A DNA stretch of 59,826 nucleotides, taken from the NCBI GenBank assembly GCA_023433275.1, contig JAEZDN010000132.1:1-59826 (forward strand), given 5' to 3'. Below the pieces are notes generated by a model. The model saw only the letters and a list, made by a program, of their open reading frames with translations. It was not told the origin of the DNA and did not search any database. Origin of the DNA: Verrucomicrobiota bacterium. Lineage in GTDB: Bacteria > Verrucomicrobiota > Verrucomicrobiia > Opitutales > Opitutaceae. Shown here piece by piece: positions 1 to 10,600 of the stretch. The translations under genes and the position numbers were made by a program. How positions within the stretch are numbered: position 1 is the first letter of the stretch; each line of letters opens with the position of its first letter.

Positions 1-392
1 CCCCTGCACCCCTCTCCAAAGTCCATGGATTTTGATCGGCGGAACACCAATACGGATTCATGCAGCTGAACCACAGATGAACACAGATAAACACGAATGG
101 GGACCGAGGTCGCATCTCAGTGAACCCAACCTTCATTTCACTGAACGGTGAAACAAACCGCGCGCGCTCTTAACCGCTGCAAGCCATTTTGATCTGTGCT
201 GATCTGTGTCTATCTGTGGTTTCCCCCTGAATTGTTCCGTCTCAGGATGATGTTGGGATGGTTGGCTGGGGAGCGGAAAGTGATGGGCGGCTCGATCGTC
301 CATCATCGGGGCGTAAAGTCATTCCCCGGAATGGCGGCAGGGCGCATGGCGGCGAAGCGAGCCGCTGCACCCTACCGACGAAGAAACCGGTA
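1..392. other. Intergenic region at window start, no gene seen
   Basis: This is the space downstream of the minus-strand symporter gene. I see no convincing coding frame; the short open frames here lie antisense to the symporter or in low-complexity sequence. It holds the CACAGAT-type inverted repeat described separately (70-220). No clear terminator hairpin with a T-run follows the symporter stop. Confidence 0.5.
70..220. repeat. Long inverted repeat of CACAGAT type
   Basis: The arms at 70-94 and 196-220 (25 bases each) are reverse complements at most positions; both are built from tandem units resembling CACAGAT. The roughly 100 bases between them show no gene. From memory, similar CACAGAT-rich intergenic sequences are common in Verrucomicrobiota genomes. 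A transcript would fold into a long hairpin. Function unknown; a small non-coding repeat element is the simplest reading. Confidence 0.7.
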
Positions 393-1814
393 TCAGGCGG
401 TGGCGATGCCGGCCTTTTCGCGGCGCGCCTTCAGGTCGCCGTTGATCTCGGCCATGCGCTTTTCCGTGAGGGGATAGAACAGGAAGATCACGATGGAGAT
501 CGCGCCCAGGATCGCCGGGTAGATGCTCATAAGGCTGACCAGGCTGCCCTTCACCGCGTCCGAGGGAATCACGTTGGCCTGGAAGCCGACGAACTGCAGG
601 ATCTGGAAGGCGACGAAGGCGGCGATGGCCCAGCCGAACTTCTGGCTCATGGTGGAGGCGGAGAACACTAGCGCCGTGGTGCGGCGGCCGCTCTTCCACT
701 CGCCGTAATCGGCGGTGTCGGCATACATCGCCCACATCAGCACGGGCAGGGGCGCTCCGAAGAAGCTGCCGACGATCTCGAGCACGAAGATGATGCCGAG
801 CTGGCCGGGCTGAAGGAAGTAGAACGCCGTGTAGTTGACGATCTGCAACATGAAGAGCGCGATGAAGAGCCCCTTCTTCGGGAAGCGGCTGGCGATGAGG
901 CTGGTGGCGAGCACGCCGGCGACCGAGGCGGCCTGGCCGAGCGTGTTGAACGAGGAGAGCAGCACCTCGAGGGAGAAATCGCGGCCGAGGAACGACAGCG
1001 GGATCTCCGGGTTGCCGTTGTAGAGGTAGTATTTGAAGTAGTGGGCCGAGACCGAGCTGCGCAGGGCGATGAAGAGGATCCAGGTGAGGGTGGTGCAGAG
1101 GAGGAGGACCCACGCGTTGTTCGTGACGAGGAACTTGATGTCGCGGAGCACGGAGGTGTTGGCCTCGGGCATGGGCTTGATCCGCTCCTTGGTGCCGAAC
1201 GCGGTGATGAGAAAGAAACCGACCGCGACCACGCCGACGACGACGAAGGCGAGTTGCCAGCCGAGCTGCGGGTTCTTGTCGCCGCCGAGCGCCGAGACCA
1301 TCGGGAGCAGCGTGGCGGAGATCACCATGCCGGCGGAGAAGGCGAAGATGAACTTGATCGACGAGAGCCGCGTGCGCTCGACGGGATTGCTCGTCATCAC
1401 GCCCATCAACGCCGTGTAGGGGATGTTGACGGTGGTGTAGAGCATCATGAGGCCGTTGTAGGTGAGGTAGGCCCAGATGAGCTTGCCCGTCATGCCGAGG
1501 TCCGGGGTCGTGAACGTCAGCACGCCGAAGATCGCGAAGGGCACGCAGCCAAAGAGGATGAAGGGACGGAACTTGCCCCAGCGCGTCTCCGTGCGGTCGG
1601 CCAGCATGCCGATGATGGGGTCGTTGACGCCGTCCCAGATGCGGCTGATCAGCAGCATCGTCGCCAGGGCGCCGGCGGTGATGCCGAACACCTCCGTGTA
1701 GTAGTAGGGCAGGTAGCGCATGAACGTCTGCCAGAAGAGGCAGGACGCGAAGTCGCCGCATCCGAACGCGAGCATCTCGCGATAGGGCAGCCGGGATTCT
1801 TGATTCTGGATCAT
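393..1814 (-). CDS. GPH-family (MelB-like) glycoside:cation symporter
   Basis: Predicted inner-membrane sugar importer of 473 residues. The N-terminal part (residues about 10-100) has the glycoside-pentoside-hexuronide symporter pattern: a PYYYTEVFGI stretch, then SRIWDGVNDPIIG and a TRWGKFRPF loop, all typical of MelB-like carriers in the MFS superfamily. About twelve hydrophobic segments are visible and the length is normal for the family. It is the last gene of a minus-strand run, 16 bases after the GH2 gene, so it very likely imports the oligosaccharide or glycoside that the upstream glycosidases cleave. The exact substrate is inferred from context (mannosides or beta-glucosides), not shown. 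The ATG at 1814 is the only start that keeps the whole first transmembrane segment. Confidence 0.9.
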   Translation of the reverse strand: MIQNQESRLPYREMLAFGCGDFASCLFWQTFMRYLPYYYTEVFGITAGALATMLLISRIWDGVNDPIIGMLADRTETRWGKFRPFILFGCVPFAIFGVLTFTTPDLGMTGKLIWAYLTYNGLMMLYTTVNIPYTALMGVMTSNPVERTRLSSIKFIFAFSAGMVISATLLPMVSALGGDKNPQLGWQLAFVVVGVVAVGFFLITAFGTKERIKPMPEANTSVLRDIKFLVTNNAWVLLLCTTLTWILFIALRSSVSAHYFKYYLYNGNPEIPLSFLGRDFSLEVLLSSFNTLGQAASVAGVLATSLIASRFPKKGLFIALFMLQIVNYTAFYFLQPGQLGIIFVLEIVGSFFGAPLPVLMWAMYADTADYGEWKSGRRTTALVFSASTMSQKFGWAIAAFVAFQILQFVGFQANVIPSDAVKGSLVSLMSIYPAILGAISIVIFLFYPLTEKRMAEINGDLKARREKAGIATA

Positions 1815-1830
1815 GGGGCGGGGTCGGGGG

Positions 1831-4338
1831 TTAATAGGTGTCGGCGAGCGAGCGGTGGCTCAGCCGGCGGAACAGGGCGGCGGTGGTCTGCGGGCGCGGG
1901 CAGGTCACGCGCACCGTCTTGGGCTCGTCGGGGTACAGTTCGAACCAGTTGTCGCTGGCGCGATGCTCGACGCCGTCGAGGTCGAAGGCGAAGCGGTGTT
2001 GGAAGGCCGAGGTGCTGAAGGTCAGGTCGAATTCCGTCGGGCTCACGGCGCGCACGGTGGCGCGGGTTTTCGCCTTGCGCAGGTCGAGGAAGCGGGGCGG
2101 CGTGAGGAACACGGTCTCCTCGCTCACGCGGCGGCGGCCGATGACGAGCGCGATGCGCAGGTGCAGGTGGTCGCGCCCGTGCTCCTTCATGAGTTTCCCG
2201 AGGCGGATCGTCTGCTGGCGCACGCTTTCGCCGGGTCGTAGCGCGACTTTCTTCCGCCCGCGGGCGAGGATGCGTCCGTCGAGGTGGAACAGCTCCCAGC
2301 GCAGCTCCCCGCGGGCGGCGGCCGGGGCGTCATAGACGGTATAAAGATGGACCGCGTCGACGGTCGTGGTGCGGTAGTTGCCGATGATGGTGTCCTCGTC
2401 GCCCGGCACGTGCGCGCTGACGAGCGCGGGCGCGAAGAAGCGGCGGGCGAGGTGGTGCAGGGCCTTCCAGCGGCCGGTGAACTCGATCGAGCTCCAGGAG
2501 GCGACGGGCCAGCAGTCGTTCAACTGCCAGTAGAGCGCGCCCATGCAATGCGGCATGGTGCGGCGGTAATGCTCGACGCCGACCTGCATGCAATGCGCCT
2601 GGTTGAGCTGCGAGAGGTAGATGAGCGCGTCCTGCGATTGCGGGAAGCGGTAGCGGCGCGACACGTAGTCGAGGATGATCTGGTTGCCGGCGCGGTTCTT
2701 CTGGTGGTTCTCCATCAGCGGGCCGAACACGTTGTCCTGCCCGGGTGGGCAGAACGTCGCCTGCGTGGCCGGCGAGCTGTAACTCTGCATGCCGAATTCC
2801 GAGCAGAACCGGAAGCGCCACTTCTCGTAATCCTTCACGGGATGGCGCGCGTGCCAGACGTCCCAGTAATGCGTGTCGCCGCGCTGCTCGCCGATGACGT
2901 GCGTGTCGCCGCGGGAGATGGAGGTCTCGAGCGTGCCGCGCCATTGCGAGGACGGCCAGTAGGCGGTGACACCGTCGTGGGCCGCGACCTCGGCGGGCAG
3001 CGCGCGGTGGAACAGGGCCTCGTAGTCCCGGCGCAGCTTCGGGTGCTTGAGCAGGTCGGCCTTGGCGCCGAGGGTGTTGAGCTGGACGATCTCGTTGTTG
3101 CCGCACCAGAGGGCGAGGCACGCGTGGTGGCGCAGCCGACGGACCTGGTGGCGCGCCTCGGCGCGCGCACTGGCGAGAAACGCGGCGTCGCCCGGGTAGA
3201 TCGAGCAGGAGAACATGAAGTCCTGCCAGACCATCAGGCCGAGTTCGTCGCAGAGATCGTAGAAGTGCGGGCTCTCGTAGATGCCGCCGCCCCACACGCG
3301 GATCATGTTCATGTGCGCCTCGGCGGCGCTGGTGAGATCGCGCGCGTAGTCGGTTCGCGTCAGGCCGGCGACGAAGCTGTGCGCCGGGATCCAGTTCGCG
3401 CCCTTGGCGAAGATCGCGCGGCCGTTCACGACGAATTGGAACGTCTCGCCGGCGGCGTCCGCGTGGCGGTCGAGCACGAGCGTGCGCAGGCCGATGCGGC
3501 GCGACCAGCCGCCGATGGGGCGGCCCTGGCGGTCGGTGACTTCCAGTTCGATCGTGTAGAGCGGTTGGGCGCCGTGGCCGTTGGGCCACCAGAGTTTGGG
3601 GTCCGGGATTTGGGATTTGGCGTCCAGGATCGGGGCGACCGGTTTGCCGTTGAGGGAGACGGTGCCGGCGATCGTGACTCTTGCATCCTTGCGCGCGAGT
3701 TCCGGATCGAAGGTGAGGAGGACGCTGCCGTCCTGGCGATGCGTCTGGGTGATCCGGACGTTCTCAAGGCGGTTGTGACTCCAGGCTTCCAGGCGGATGT
3801 CGCGCCAGATGCCGGCGGTGACAAAGCGCGGACCCCAGTCCCAGCCGAACTGGCATTGTTGCTTGCGGATGACCTGACTGCGGCCGATGGGGTCGTTGAA
3901 CTCGCGCGGGTCGTGTCCGGTGCGGTGCGTGCGGATGTATTTCATCGCGCTGCCGAAGCGGATCTCAAGTTCGTTGCGGCCCGCGCGCAGCAGCGGTTTC
4001 ACGTCCCAGCGGAAACCGGTGAACATGTTTTCCGTGCGGGCCACGAGGCGGCCGTTGAGGCGCACGGTGGCGACGGTGTCGAGGCCGTCGGCGACGAGTT
4101 CAACGACTTCCTCGTCCAGCGCGGCGGCCGGGATGCTGAACGTTGTCCGGTATTCCCAATCGCTTTCCTCGATCCATTGGAGTTCGAGCTCGTTGGTGCC
4201 CCAGAAAGGATCGGGAATGAGTTTGTGGCGGCGCAGGTCGGTGTGCACGCAGCCCGGGACGCGGGCGGAGCGCCAGGGGGATGACTTGGTCGCATCGCGA
4301 AACTCCCAGCGGGCGGCGGCGAGCGGAAGCGTGGTCAT
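1831..4338 (-). CDS. Beta-mannosidase-like glycoside hydrolase family 2
   Basis: A protein of 835 residues, normal for GH2 beta-mannosidases. The N-terminal sugar-binding domain has the W-x-GTNELELQWIE pattern of this subfamily. The TIM-barrel part contains IRVWGGGIYE, then the acid/base region CLALWCGNNE around residue 413, and the nucleophile region CSEFGMQSY around residue 514. It would remove terminal beta-mannose from manno-oligosaccharides. No signal peptide is visible (the N-terminus starts directly with MTTLPLAAARWEF), so it is probably cytosolic and acts on imported sugar. It lies between the GH1 gene (83-base gap) and the symporter gene (16-base gap), consistent with one operon. Other beta-glycoside specificities within GH2 cannot be excluded. 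Confidence 0.9.
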   Translation of the reverse strand: MTTLPLAAARWEFRDATKSSPWRSARVPGCVHTDLRRHKLIPDPFWGTNELELQWIEESDWEYRTTFSIPAAALDEEVVELVADGLDTVATVRLNGRLVARTENMFTGFRWDVKPLLRAGRNELEIRFGSAMKYIRTHRTGHDPREFNDPIGRSQVIRKQQCQFGWDWGPRFVTAGIWRDIRLEAWSHNRLENVRITQTHRQDGSVLLTFDPELARKDARVTIAGTVSLNGKPVAPILDAKSQIPDPKLWWPNGHGAQPLYTIELEVTDRQGRPIGGWSRRIGLRTLVLDRHADAAGETFQFVVNGRAIFAKGANWIPAHSFVAGLTRTDYARDLTSAAEAHMNMIRVWGGGIYESPHFYDLCDELGLMVWQDFMFSCSIYPGDAAFLASARAEARHQVRRLRHHACLALWCGNNEIVQLNTLGAKADLLKHPKLRRDYEALFHRALPAEVAAHDGVTAYWPSSQWRGTLETSISRGDTHVIGEQRGDTHYWDVWHARHPVKDYEKWRFRFCSEFGMQSYSSPATQATFCPPGQDNVFGPLMENHQKNRAGNQIILDYVSRRYRFPQSQDALIYLSQLNQAHCMQVGVEHYRRTMPHCMGALYWQLNDCWPVASWSSIEFTGRWKALHHLARRFFAPALVSAHVPGDEDTIIGNYRTTTVDAVHLYTVYDAPAAARGELRWELFHLDGRILARGRKKVALRPGESVRQQTIRLGKLMKEHGRDHLHLRIALVIGRRRVSEETVFLTPPRFLDLRKAKTRATVRAVSPTEFDLTFSTSAFQHRFAFDLDGVEHRASDNWFELYPDEPKTVRVTCPRPQTTAALFRRLSHRSLADTY

Positions 4339-4421
4339 GGGTGGTTCAAATTACTCGGCGTGTCATCCATCGCTTCGCTCAGGATGACGGGTTGGGGGCA
4401 TGGAGCCGGATGGTCAGCGTC

Positions 4422-5783
4422 TCACAGGGTGGCGCCGTTGGTGCGGATGACGTCGCGATACCAGTAGTAGGAGTCCTTCGGTGTGCGCTTCTGGGTCTGG
4501 TAATCGACGTGGATCAGGCCGAAGCGATCCTTGTAGCCCTCGCACCATTCGAAGTTGTCGAGGATCGACCAGTAGAAGTAGCCGGCCACCGGGACGCCCT
4601 CGCTGGCGGCGCGCTTGAGGCCGCCGAGGTAGCGACTGAGGAAGTCGATGCGCTGCGGGTCGTGGACCTTGCCGTCGAGATGGACGAAGTCGGTGTTGCA
4701 GAATCCGTTCTCGGAAAAAGCGATCGGCAGCTGGTAGCGTTCGGTCTGGAATTTCGCCGCCCAATAGAGGGCGTCGGGCGCGACCTGCAGCCAGTTCAAC
4801 GTGCCGCGGGGATTGCCGATGCCCCAGCTGTCGGGGACCTTCTCGGTCGTGCCGTTCGCGCCGGCGCGGTAGCGGTTGCCGGTGTAGCAATTGTAGCTGA
4901 GCAGGTCGACCTTCTGCGCGATGAGTTTCATGTCGCCGCTGCGGATTTCAGGCACGTCGGCGCCGAAGGCCTTGAGGCCATCCTCGGGGTATTTTCCAAA
5001 GATGATCGGGTCCGCCCACCAGGAGAGGTTCCAGAGGTCGCGATTGGTGCTCGCGAAGTAGTCGCGACGCGCGGCCTCGATGTCGCGCTTGGTGTTGGTG
5101 GCGGGAATGCGTTCGCGGGCGGTGTGGGCGATGGAAACCTTGATTTTGCCCTCACAGCCGGCGCGCAGGGCCTGGACGCCGCGGCCGTGGGCCATGAGCA
5201 GGTGGTGGGCGGCGAGCAGGCACTCGGCGTGGGGCAGCTTGTAGCCCGGAGCGAAGACGCCCTCGAACAGGCCGAGGCCGACCGTGCACGGCGGCTCGTT
5301 GAACGTGATCCAGTTTTTCACGCGGTCGCCGTAACGGTCTGCCATCAGCGCGGCGTAGTCGCCGAACCACTCGACCATGTCGCGGTTCTGGAAACCGCCC
5401 CGGCGTTGCAGCGCGTTGGGGAGGTCCCAGTGGAACAGTGTCACCCACGGCGTGATGCCGGCGGCGAGGAGTTCGTCGAACAGCTTGTCGTAGAATGCGA
5501 GGCCCTTGGGGTTGGGTTTGCCGGTGCCCTGGGGGATGACGCGCGGCCAGGCGATGGACAGGCGGTAGGCCTTGACGCCGAGGTTGCGCATGAGGGCGAC
5601 GTCCTCCGGGTAGCGATGATAGTGATCGCAGGCGGTGTCGCCGGTGTGGCCTTCGAACACGCGGCCCGGTTGGTGGGAATGGATATCCCAGATGGAGGGG
5701 GCGCGGCCGTCTTCGGCGGCGGCGCCTTCAATCTGGTAGGCGGCGGCGGCGGCGCCCCAGGTGAAATTGGCGGAAAAGGACAT
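4422..5783 (-). CDS. GH1 beta-glucosidase / beta-glycosidase
   Basis: Full-length family 1 glycoside hydrolase of 453 residues. The family N-terminus FTWGAAAAAYQIEGA is present; the acid/base glutamate is E163 in TFNEP and the nucleophile is E358 in FSENG. There is no signal peptide, so it should be cytosolic and hydrolyse imported beta-glucosides, cellobiose-like or mixed beta-glycosides. It is the second gene of the minus-strand carbohydrate run, between the esterase (117-base gap, which could hold its own promoter) and the GH2 enzyme. Pairing of GH1 with a GH2 mannosidase suggests use of glucomannan- or galactomannan-type oligosaccharides, but the exact substrate is inference. Confidence 0.93.
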   Translation of the reverse strand: MSFSANFTWGAAAAAYQIEGAAAEDGRAPSIWDIHSHQPGRVFEGHTGDTACDHYHRYPEDVALMRNLGVKAYRLSIAWPRVIPQGTGKPNPKGLAFYDKLFDELLAAGITPWVTLFHWDLPNALQRRGGFQNRDMVEWFGDYAALMADRYGDRVKNWITFNEPPCTVGLGLFEGVFAPGYKLPHAECLLAAHHLLMAHGRGVQALRAGCEGKIKVSIAHTARERIPATNTKRDIEAARRDYFASTNRDLWNLSWWADPIIFGKYPEDGLKAFGADVPEIRSGDMKLIAQKVDLLSYNCYTGNRYRAGANGTTEKVPDSWGIGNPRGTLNWLQVAPDALYWAAKFQTERYQLPIAFSENGFCNTDFVHLDGKVHDPQRIDFLSRYLGGLKRAASEGVPVAGYFYWSILDNFEWCEGYKDRFGLIHVDYQTQKRTPKDSYYWYRDVIRTNGATL

Positions 5784-5900
5784 CAGGATCGAGGGGTAGG
5801 GAGGGCTTGGGGGAGCCCGGAGCGGTCATCTTATAGATGCCCGTTCCGGGAAGTAATGAGAAGTGTTGTTACGGAATTGAGACCGGGATGGGCGGCGGCG

Positions 5901-7244
5901 TCATTTCAAATTAAGCGTCTTTAGCACCCAGCGGTTGACGGCTTCCCCTTGCTCGGGGGGATAGGTGTGCGCCTGCTCGGGCTCGACGGCGAGCCTCTTG
6001 GGCGCGGTGATGACATTGTACGCGGCGAAGGTGGAGGTGGGCGGGCAGGTCTCGTCGTTGAAGCCCCAGATGTAGAATCCGGGCACCTTGATGCGGCGCG
6101 CGAAGTTGACGGAATCGTAGTAACCGGTCGTCGCGATCTTGGCGGGCGTGGCGTGGATCGAGGGCGAGCCGTCGTCCTTCGGCTTGAACGGGTGCGGCCA
6201 GCCGCCGGCGCGGCCGTGGAGCGGGGCGACGACGTCACACATCGCGGGATGGATGGCGGAAAGCGCCGTGACGCGCGGGTCGAGGGCGGCGGTGACGAGC
6301 GAGAGCTGGCCGCCCTGGCTGGCGCCCATGACGACGAGGTCCTTGCCGTTCCAGTTGTCGCGCGAGGTGAGGAAATCGTTGGAGCGCACGCAGCCGAGAT
6401 AGACGCGGCGGTAGTAGTAGGTGTCGCGGTTATCGAGCTGGTTGACCCAGTAGCCGAAGAGCGCGCCGCTGGCCAGGGCATCGTAGACGTGCTGCGGCAA
6501 ATTGACGGGAATGCCGTGGATGCCGATCTCGAGCACGATGACGCCGCGGGCGGCGAGCTGGGTGTCGCCGTTGTAGGGGCGGACGCCCGCGCCGGGGACG
6601 CGGAGCACGGCGGGGTATTTGCCGGGGGCCTTGGGCTCAGTGAGGATGCCGTAGATGCGCGAGGGCTGAGGCTGCCACGACTGGTTCAAGGTGCGGAAGC
6701 TGACGTGGTAGACGTTCACCATGTCGGTGCACGCGTCGGGGATGAGCGTGAGCCGCGGCTCCATGGGGATTTTGGCCAGCTCTTCCTTTGCCTTCGTCCA
6801 GAACGCGTCGAAGTCGGCGGGGTCCTGCTGGAAGGGTTGGATGGTTTCGGGCGCGAAGGCGGCGGTGGCCGTGCCGCGGTAGGTGCGGCCGGCGAACTCA
6901 ACCTCGGCCTTGCAGCGGATGAAGCCGCCCACCTGGAGGGTGCCGCCGTCGACCACGAGGCCCTCGAGGGGAACCGGCGCGGTTTTCTTGTCCACCGGCA
7001 TCATCTCGGGGCCGACGGAGTACGTGACGGTGGCGTTGTCGACGGGATGGTTGTCGGCCGTGACCATGATGCGAAACTTCACGGGCTCGCCCAATTTGTA
7101 GGTCCAGTCGCGGTGGTCCGGCGCGATGCGCAGCTGGATGGCAGCCACGCGGAAATCCGCGTGGGGCGGCACGGGGGTGATCGGGGTGTCGGCTGACCCG
7201 CGCGCGGCGGCCAGCAACACGAGGCAGAGAAGTCGGTTCAGCAT
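5901..7244 (-). CDS. Secreted acetyl xylan esterase-like protein (CE7/AXE1-like alpha/beta hydrolase)
   Basis: An alpha/beta hydrolase of about 447 residues. The start at 7244 is chosen because it opens directly onto a signal peptide (MLNRLLCLVLLAAARGSADT); the longer frame only adds an arginine-rich, gene-unlike extension. An Ig-like region of about 100 residues follows, then the hydrolase domain. The nucleophile elbow GASQGG lies near residue 308, a candidate Asp in GFNDETCPP near 396, and a candidate His in EQAHTYPPEQG near 424. This matches the AXE1/cephalosporin-C deacetylase family, which removes acetyl groups from xylo-oligosaccharides. Export fits deacetylation outside the cytoplasm before uptake. 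It is the first gene of the carbohydrate run. Confidence 0.82.
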   Translation of the reverse strand: MLNRLLCLVLLAAARGSADTPITPVPPHADFRVAAIQLRIAPDHRDWTYKLGEPVKFRIMVTADNHPVDNATVTYSVGPEMMPVDKKTAPVPLEGLVVDGGTLQVGGFIRCKAEVEFAGRTYRGTATAAFAPETIQPFQQDPADFDAFWTKAKEELAKIPMEPRLTLIPDACTDMVNVYHVSFRTLNQSWQPQPSRIYGILTEPKAPGKYPAVLRVPGAGVRPYNGDTQLAARGVIVLEIGIHGIPVNLPQHVYDALASGALFGYWVNQLDNRDTYYYRRVYLGCVRSNDFLTSRDNWNGKDLVVMGASQGGQLSLVTAALDPRVTALSAIHPAMCDVVAPLHGRAGGWPHPFKPKDDGSPSIHATPAKIATTGYYDSVNFARRIKVPGFYIWGFNDETCPPTSTFAAYNVITAPKRLAVEPEQAHTYPPEQGEAVNRWVLKTLNLK

Positions 7245-7390
7245 GAGGGCACGGGGTTGGTGACTCCGGCAACCGAGACAGCAAATCCAAGCGCGGTCAA
7301 TGCGGTGCGCGCGGCACACGCCCGCAGTGCATCCGGCGCCCGCGGCGATTTTGACGGCTACAGAAGAATTGGATCAGCACTGACGCCGCC

Positions 7391-7429
7391 ATCATGCACG
7401 AGTAACCTATTTGGTTACTCATGCATGAT
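7391..7429. promoter_or_regulatory. 17-bp near-perfect inverted repeat, candidate operator
   Basis: Arms 7391-7407 and 7413-7429 are reverse complements with one mismatch around a 5-base TATTT spacer; the core reads GTAACC-TATTT-GGTTAC. It lies in the 357-base gap between the divergent esterase operon and nifJ, about 150 bases before the esterase start and 170 before nifJ. There is no T-run after it, so it is more like a regulator binding site than a terminator. I see no other gene-like signal in the gap. Confidence 0.5.
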
Positions 7430-7601
7430 AAGAGCGGGAGCCGGGGACGGGGATAGGGGTGTTGCGGGGACTTCGGCTCGATGGCAAGTGGCGCGGGCGG
7501 CGGCGGTTTGGGCGGCGGGGGCAGCGAGGTCACGCAATTTATGCACGCATCCGGCCAATGCCTGCGGGGGCAGGCGGACGCAACTCCGGTAAGCTCATGC
7601 C

Positions 7602-10600
7602 GTGATCAGTCCACGCCCCATCACCACTGCCACACTTGATGCGAACGAAGCGGTCGCCTCCGTGGCTTACCGTCTCAGCGAGCTTTTCGCGATCTATCCG
7701 ATCACGCCTTCGTCGCCCATGGGCGAGTGGGTGGACGAGTGGTCCGCCAAGCGGAAACCCAATCTATGGGGGCATGTGCCCGAGGTGATCGAAATGCAGT
7801 CCGAAGGCGGGGCCGCCGGCGCGCTCCACGGCGCGCTGCAGTCCGGCGCGCTGGCGAGCTCGTTCACCGCCTCGCAGGGCCTGCTGCTGATGATCCCGAA
7901 TCTCTACAAGATCGCGGGCGAGCTCCATCCGTTTGCGCTGCACGTGACGGCGCGCGCGCTGGCGACGCACGCGCTCTCGATCTTCGGGGATCATTCCGAC
8001 GTGATGGCATGCCGGCAGACGGGCGCGGCGCTGTTGTGTTCCGGTTCCGTGCAGGAGGCTCAGGATTTTGCGCTCATCACGCACGCGGCGACCCTGGCAA
8101 CGCGGGTGCCGTTCATCCACTTCTTCGATGGTTTCCGCACCTCGCACGAGGTCGCCAAGATTGCGCTGCTCGCCGACGATGACCTGCGCGCGCTCCTCGA
8201 TGAGCGGCACGTCGCGGCCTTCCGCGAGAATGCGCTGACGCCCGATCGCCCGTCCATCCGCGGCACCGCGCAGAACCCGGACGTGTTTTTCCAGGCCCGC
8301 GAGGCGTGCAATCCCTTCCACGACCGCGTCGCCGCCACGGTGCAGGCGCTGTTCGACGCCTTCGCCGAGCGGACCGGGCGGTCCTACCGCCTGTTCGATT
8401 ACGAGGGGCATCCCGAGGCCGAGCAGGTCATCGTCATCATGGGTTCCGGGGGCGAGACCGCCGCCGAGACCGCGGCCTGGCTCAATGCGCGCGGTGGCCG
8501 CACCGGCGTGCTGCGCGTGCGGCTCTACCGTCCGTTGGATGCCGCCGCGTTGCTGGCCGCGCTGCCGCGATCGGTCACCCGCATCGCGGTCCTGGACCGC
8601 ACGAAGGAGCCCGGCGCACTGGGTGAGCCGCTTTACCTCGACGTGGCCACGGCGCTCTTCGAGGCCGGGCTCGGACACATCAAGCTCATTGGCGGCCGCT
8701 ATGGGCTCGGCTCGAAGGAGTTCACCCCCGCGATGGTGCGGGCGGTGTTCGACGAATTGCGGGCGGAGAATCCGCGCCGGCGCTTCACCGTCGGCATCAA
8801 TGATGACGTGACGCGACTTTCCCTCACCTGCGAGCCTGAGCCGGACATCGAACCCGCCGGCACGCGTCGCGCGGTGTTCTACGGGTTGGGCGCCGACGGC
8901 ACGGTCGGGGCCAACAAGAACTCGATCAAGATCATCGGCGAGGGCACGGCGCTGAACGCGCAGGGCTACTTTGTCTATGATTCGAAAAAGAGCGGCGCGA
9001 TGACCGTCTCACACCTGCGCTTCGGCCCGGGGGCGATTCGGGCGCCGTACCTGATCGATCGCGCGGAGTTCGTGGCGGTGCACCATTTTCCCTTTGTCGA
9101 AAAGCTCGACGTGCTCAAGCAGGCGGCCCCGGGGGCGACGCTGTTGCTCAACGTCGCCACGCCGCCCGACCGGGTTTGGGACCGGCTGCCCCGCGAGGTG
9201 CAGGAGAAGATCATCTCCCTGAAACTGGAGCTGCATGCGATCGACGCCTATGCCGTGGCCCGCGCCGCGGGGATGGGCGGACAGATCAACACGGTGATGC
9301 AGACGTGCTTCTTCGCGCTCGCCGGCGTGCTGCCGCGCGACGAGGCGATTGCAGCGATCAAGCAGGCCATCCGGAAGACCTACGGCCGCAAGGGCGAGGC
9401 CGTGGTGGCGAAGAATGAGGCCGCGGTTGATGCCGCGCTCGCCGCCTTGCACCGGATTGCGATTCCCGTGGCGGTGACCGCCACCGTGGGCCGCCCGCCC
9501 GTGGTCGCGGCGGCCGCCCCGGACTTCGTGCAGCGCGTCACGGCGGTTATGATGGCCGGCGATGGCGACACGCTGCCGGTGAGCGCATTCCAGCCGAACG
9601 GCACTTGGCCGGTCAGCACCGCGCGCTGGGAAAAGCGCGGCATCGCGCAGGAACTGCCGGTGTGGGACGCCGATCTTTGCATCCAGTGCAACAAGTGTGT
9701 GTTGGTGTGTCCCCATGCGGCGATCCGGGCCGGGGTATGCCCGATCGCTGACATGGCGGGCGCGCCTGCCACCTACAAGCACGCCAAGCTCCGGTCCAAC
9801 GACCTTCCGGGCTATGCGTACACGATCCAGGTGGCCGCGGACGATTGCACCGGGTGCACGCTTTGCCAGAAGGTTTGCCCGGCGAAGGACAAGTCCGACC
9901 TCGGCCGCAAGGCGCTGATGATGGCGCCCGCGGATCCGCTCCGTGACCCGGAACGGGAGAACTTCGACTTCTTCCTCACGCTGCCGCCGGCGCCCCCGGC
10001 GCTCCTGCAGGATACCGTGAAGGGCACGCAGTTCCGCGAGCCGCTCATCGAGTTCTCCGGCGCGTGCGCGGGCTGCGGCGAAACGCCGTACCTGAAGCTC
10101 CTCACGCAGCTCTTTGGCGACCGCCTCTATATCGCGAATGCCACGGGTTGCTCCTCCATCTATGGCGGCAATCTCCCGACCACGCCGTACACCGCGAATG
10201 CGCAGGGCCGCGGTCCCGCCTGGTCCAACTCGCTCTTTGAGGACAACGCGGAATATGGCCTCGGCATCCGCGCGGGTGTCGACCAGCTCACCGTGCAAGC
10301 CTGGCAGCTACTCGAGGAACTTGCGCCCTCGCTGCCGCCCGCGCTCGTCGCCGGACTGAAGGCAGCCGACCAGGCCAACGACACTGGTATCGCCACGGCT
10401 CGCGGACTCATTGTCGATCTCGAGGCCGCGTTGGTCACGATCCCGGATGAGCGGGCTCGTCGCCTGGCTCAGCTGGCGTCATATCTCGCCCAGAAATCCG
10501 TGTGGATCGTGGGTGGCGACGGCTGGGCCTATGACATCGGGTTCGGTGGCCTCGACCATGTGCTCGCGAGTGGTCGCAAGGTGAACATCCTGGTGCTCGA

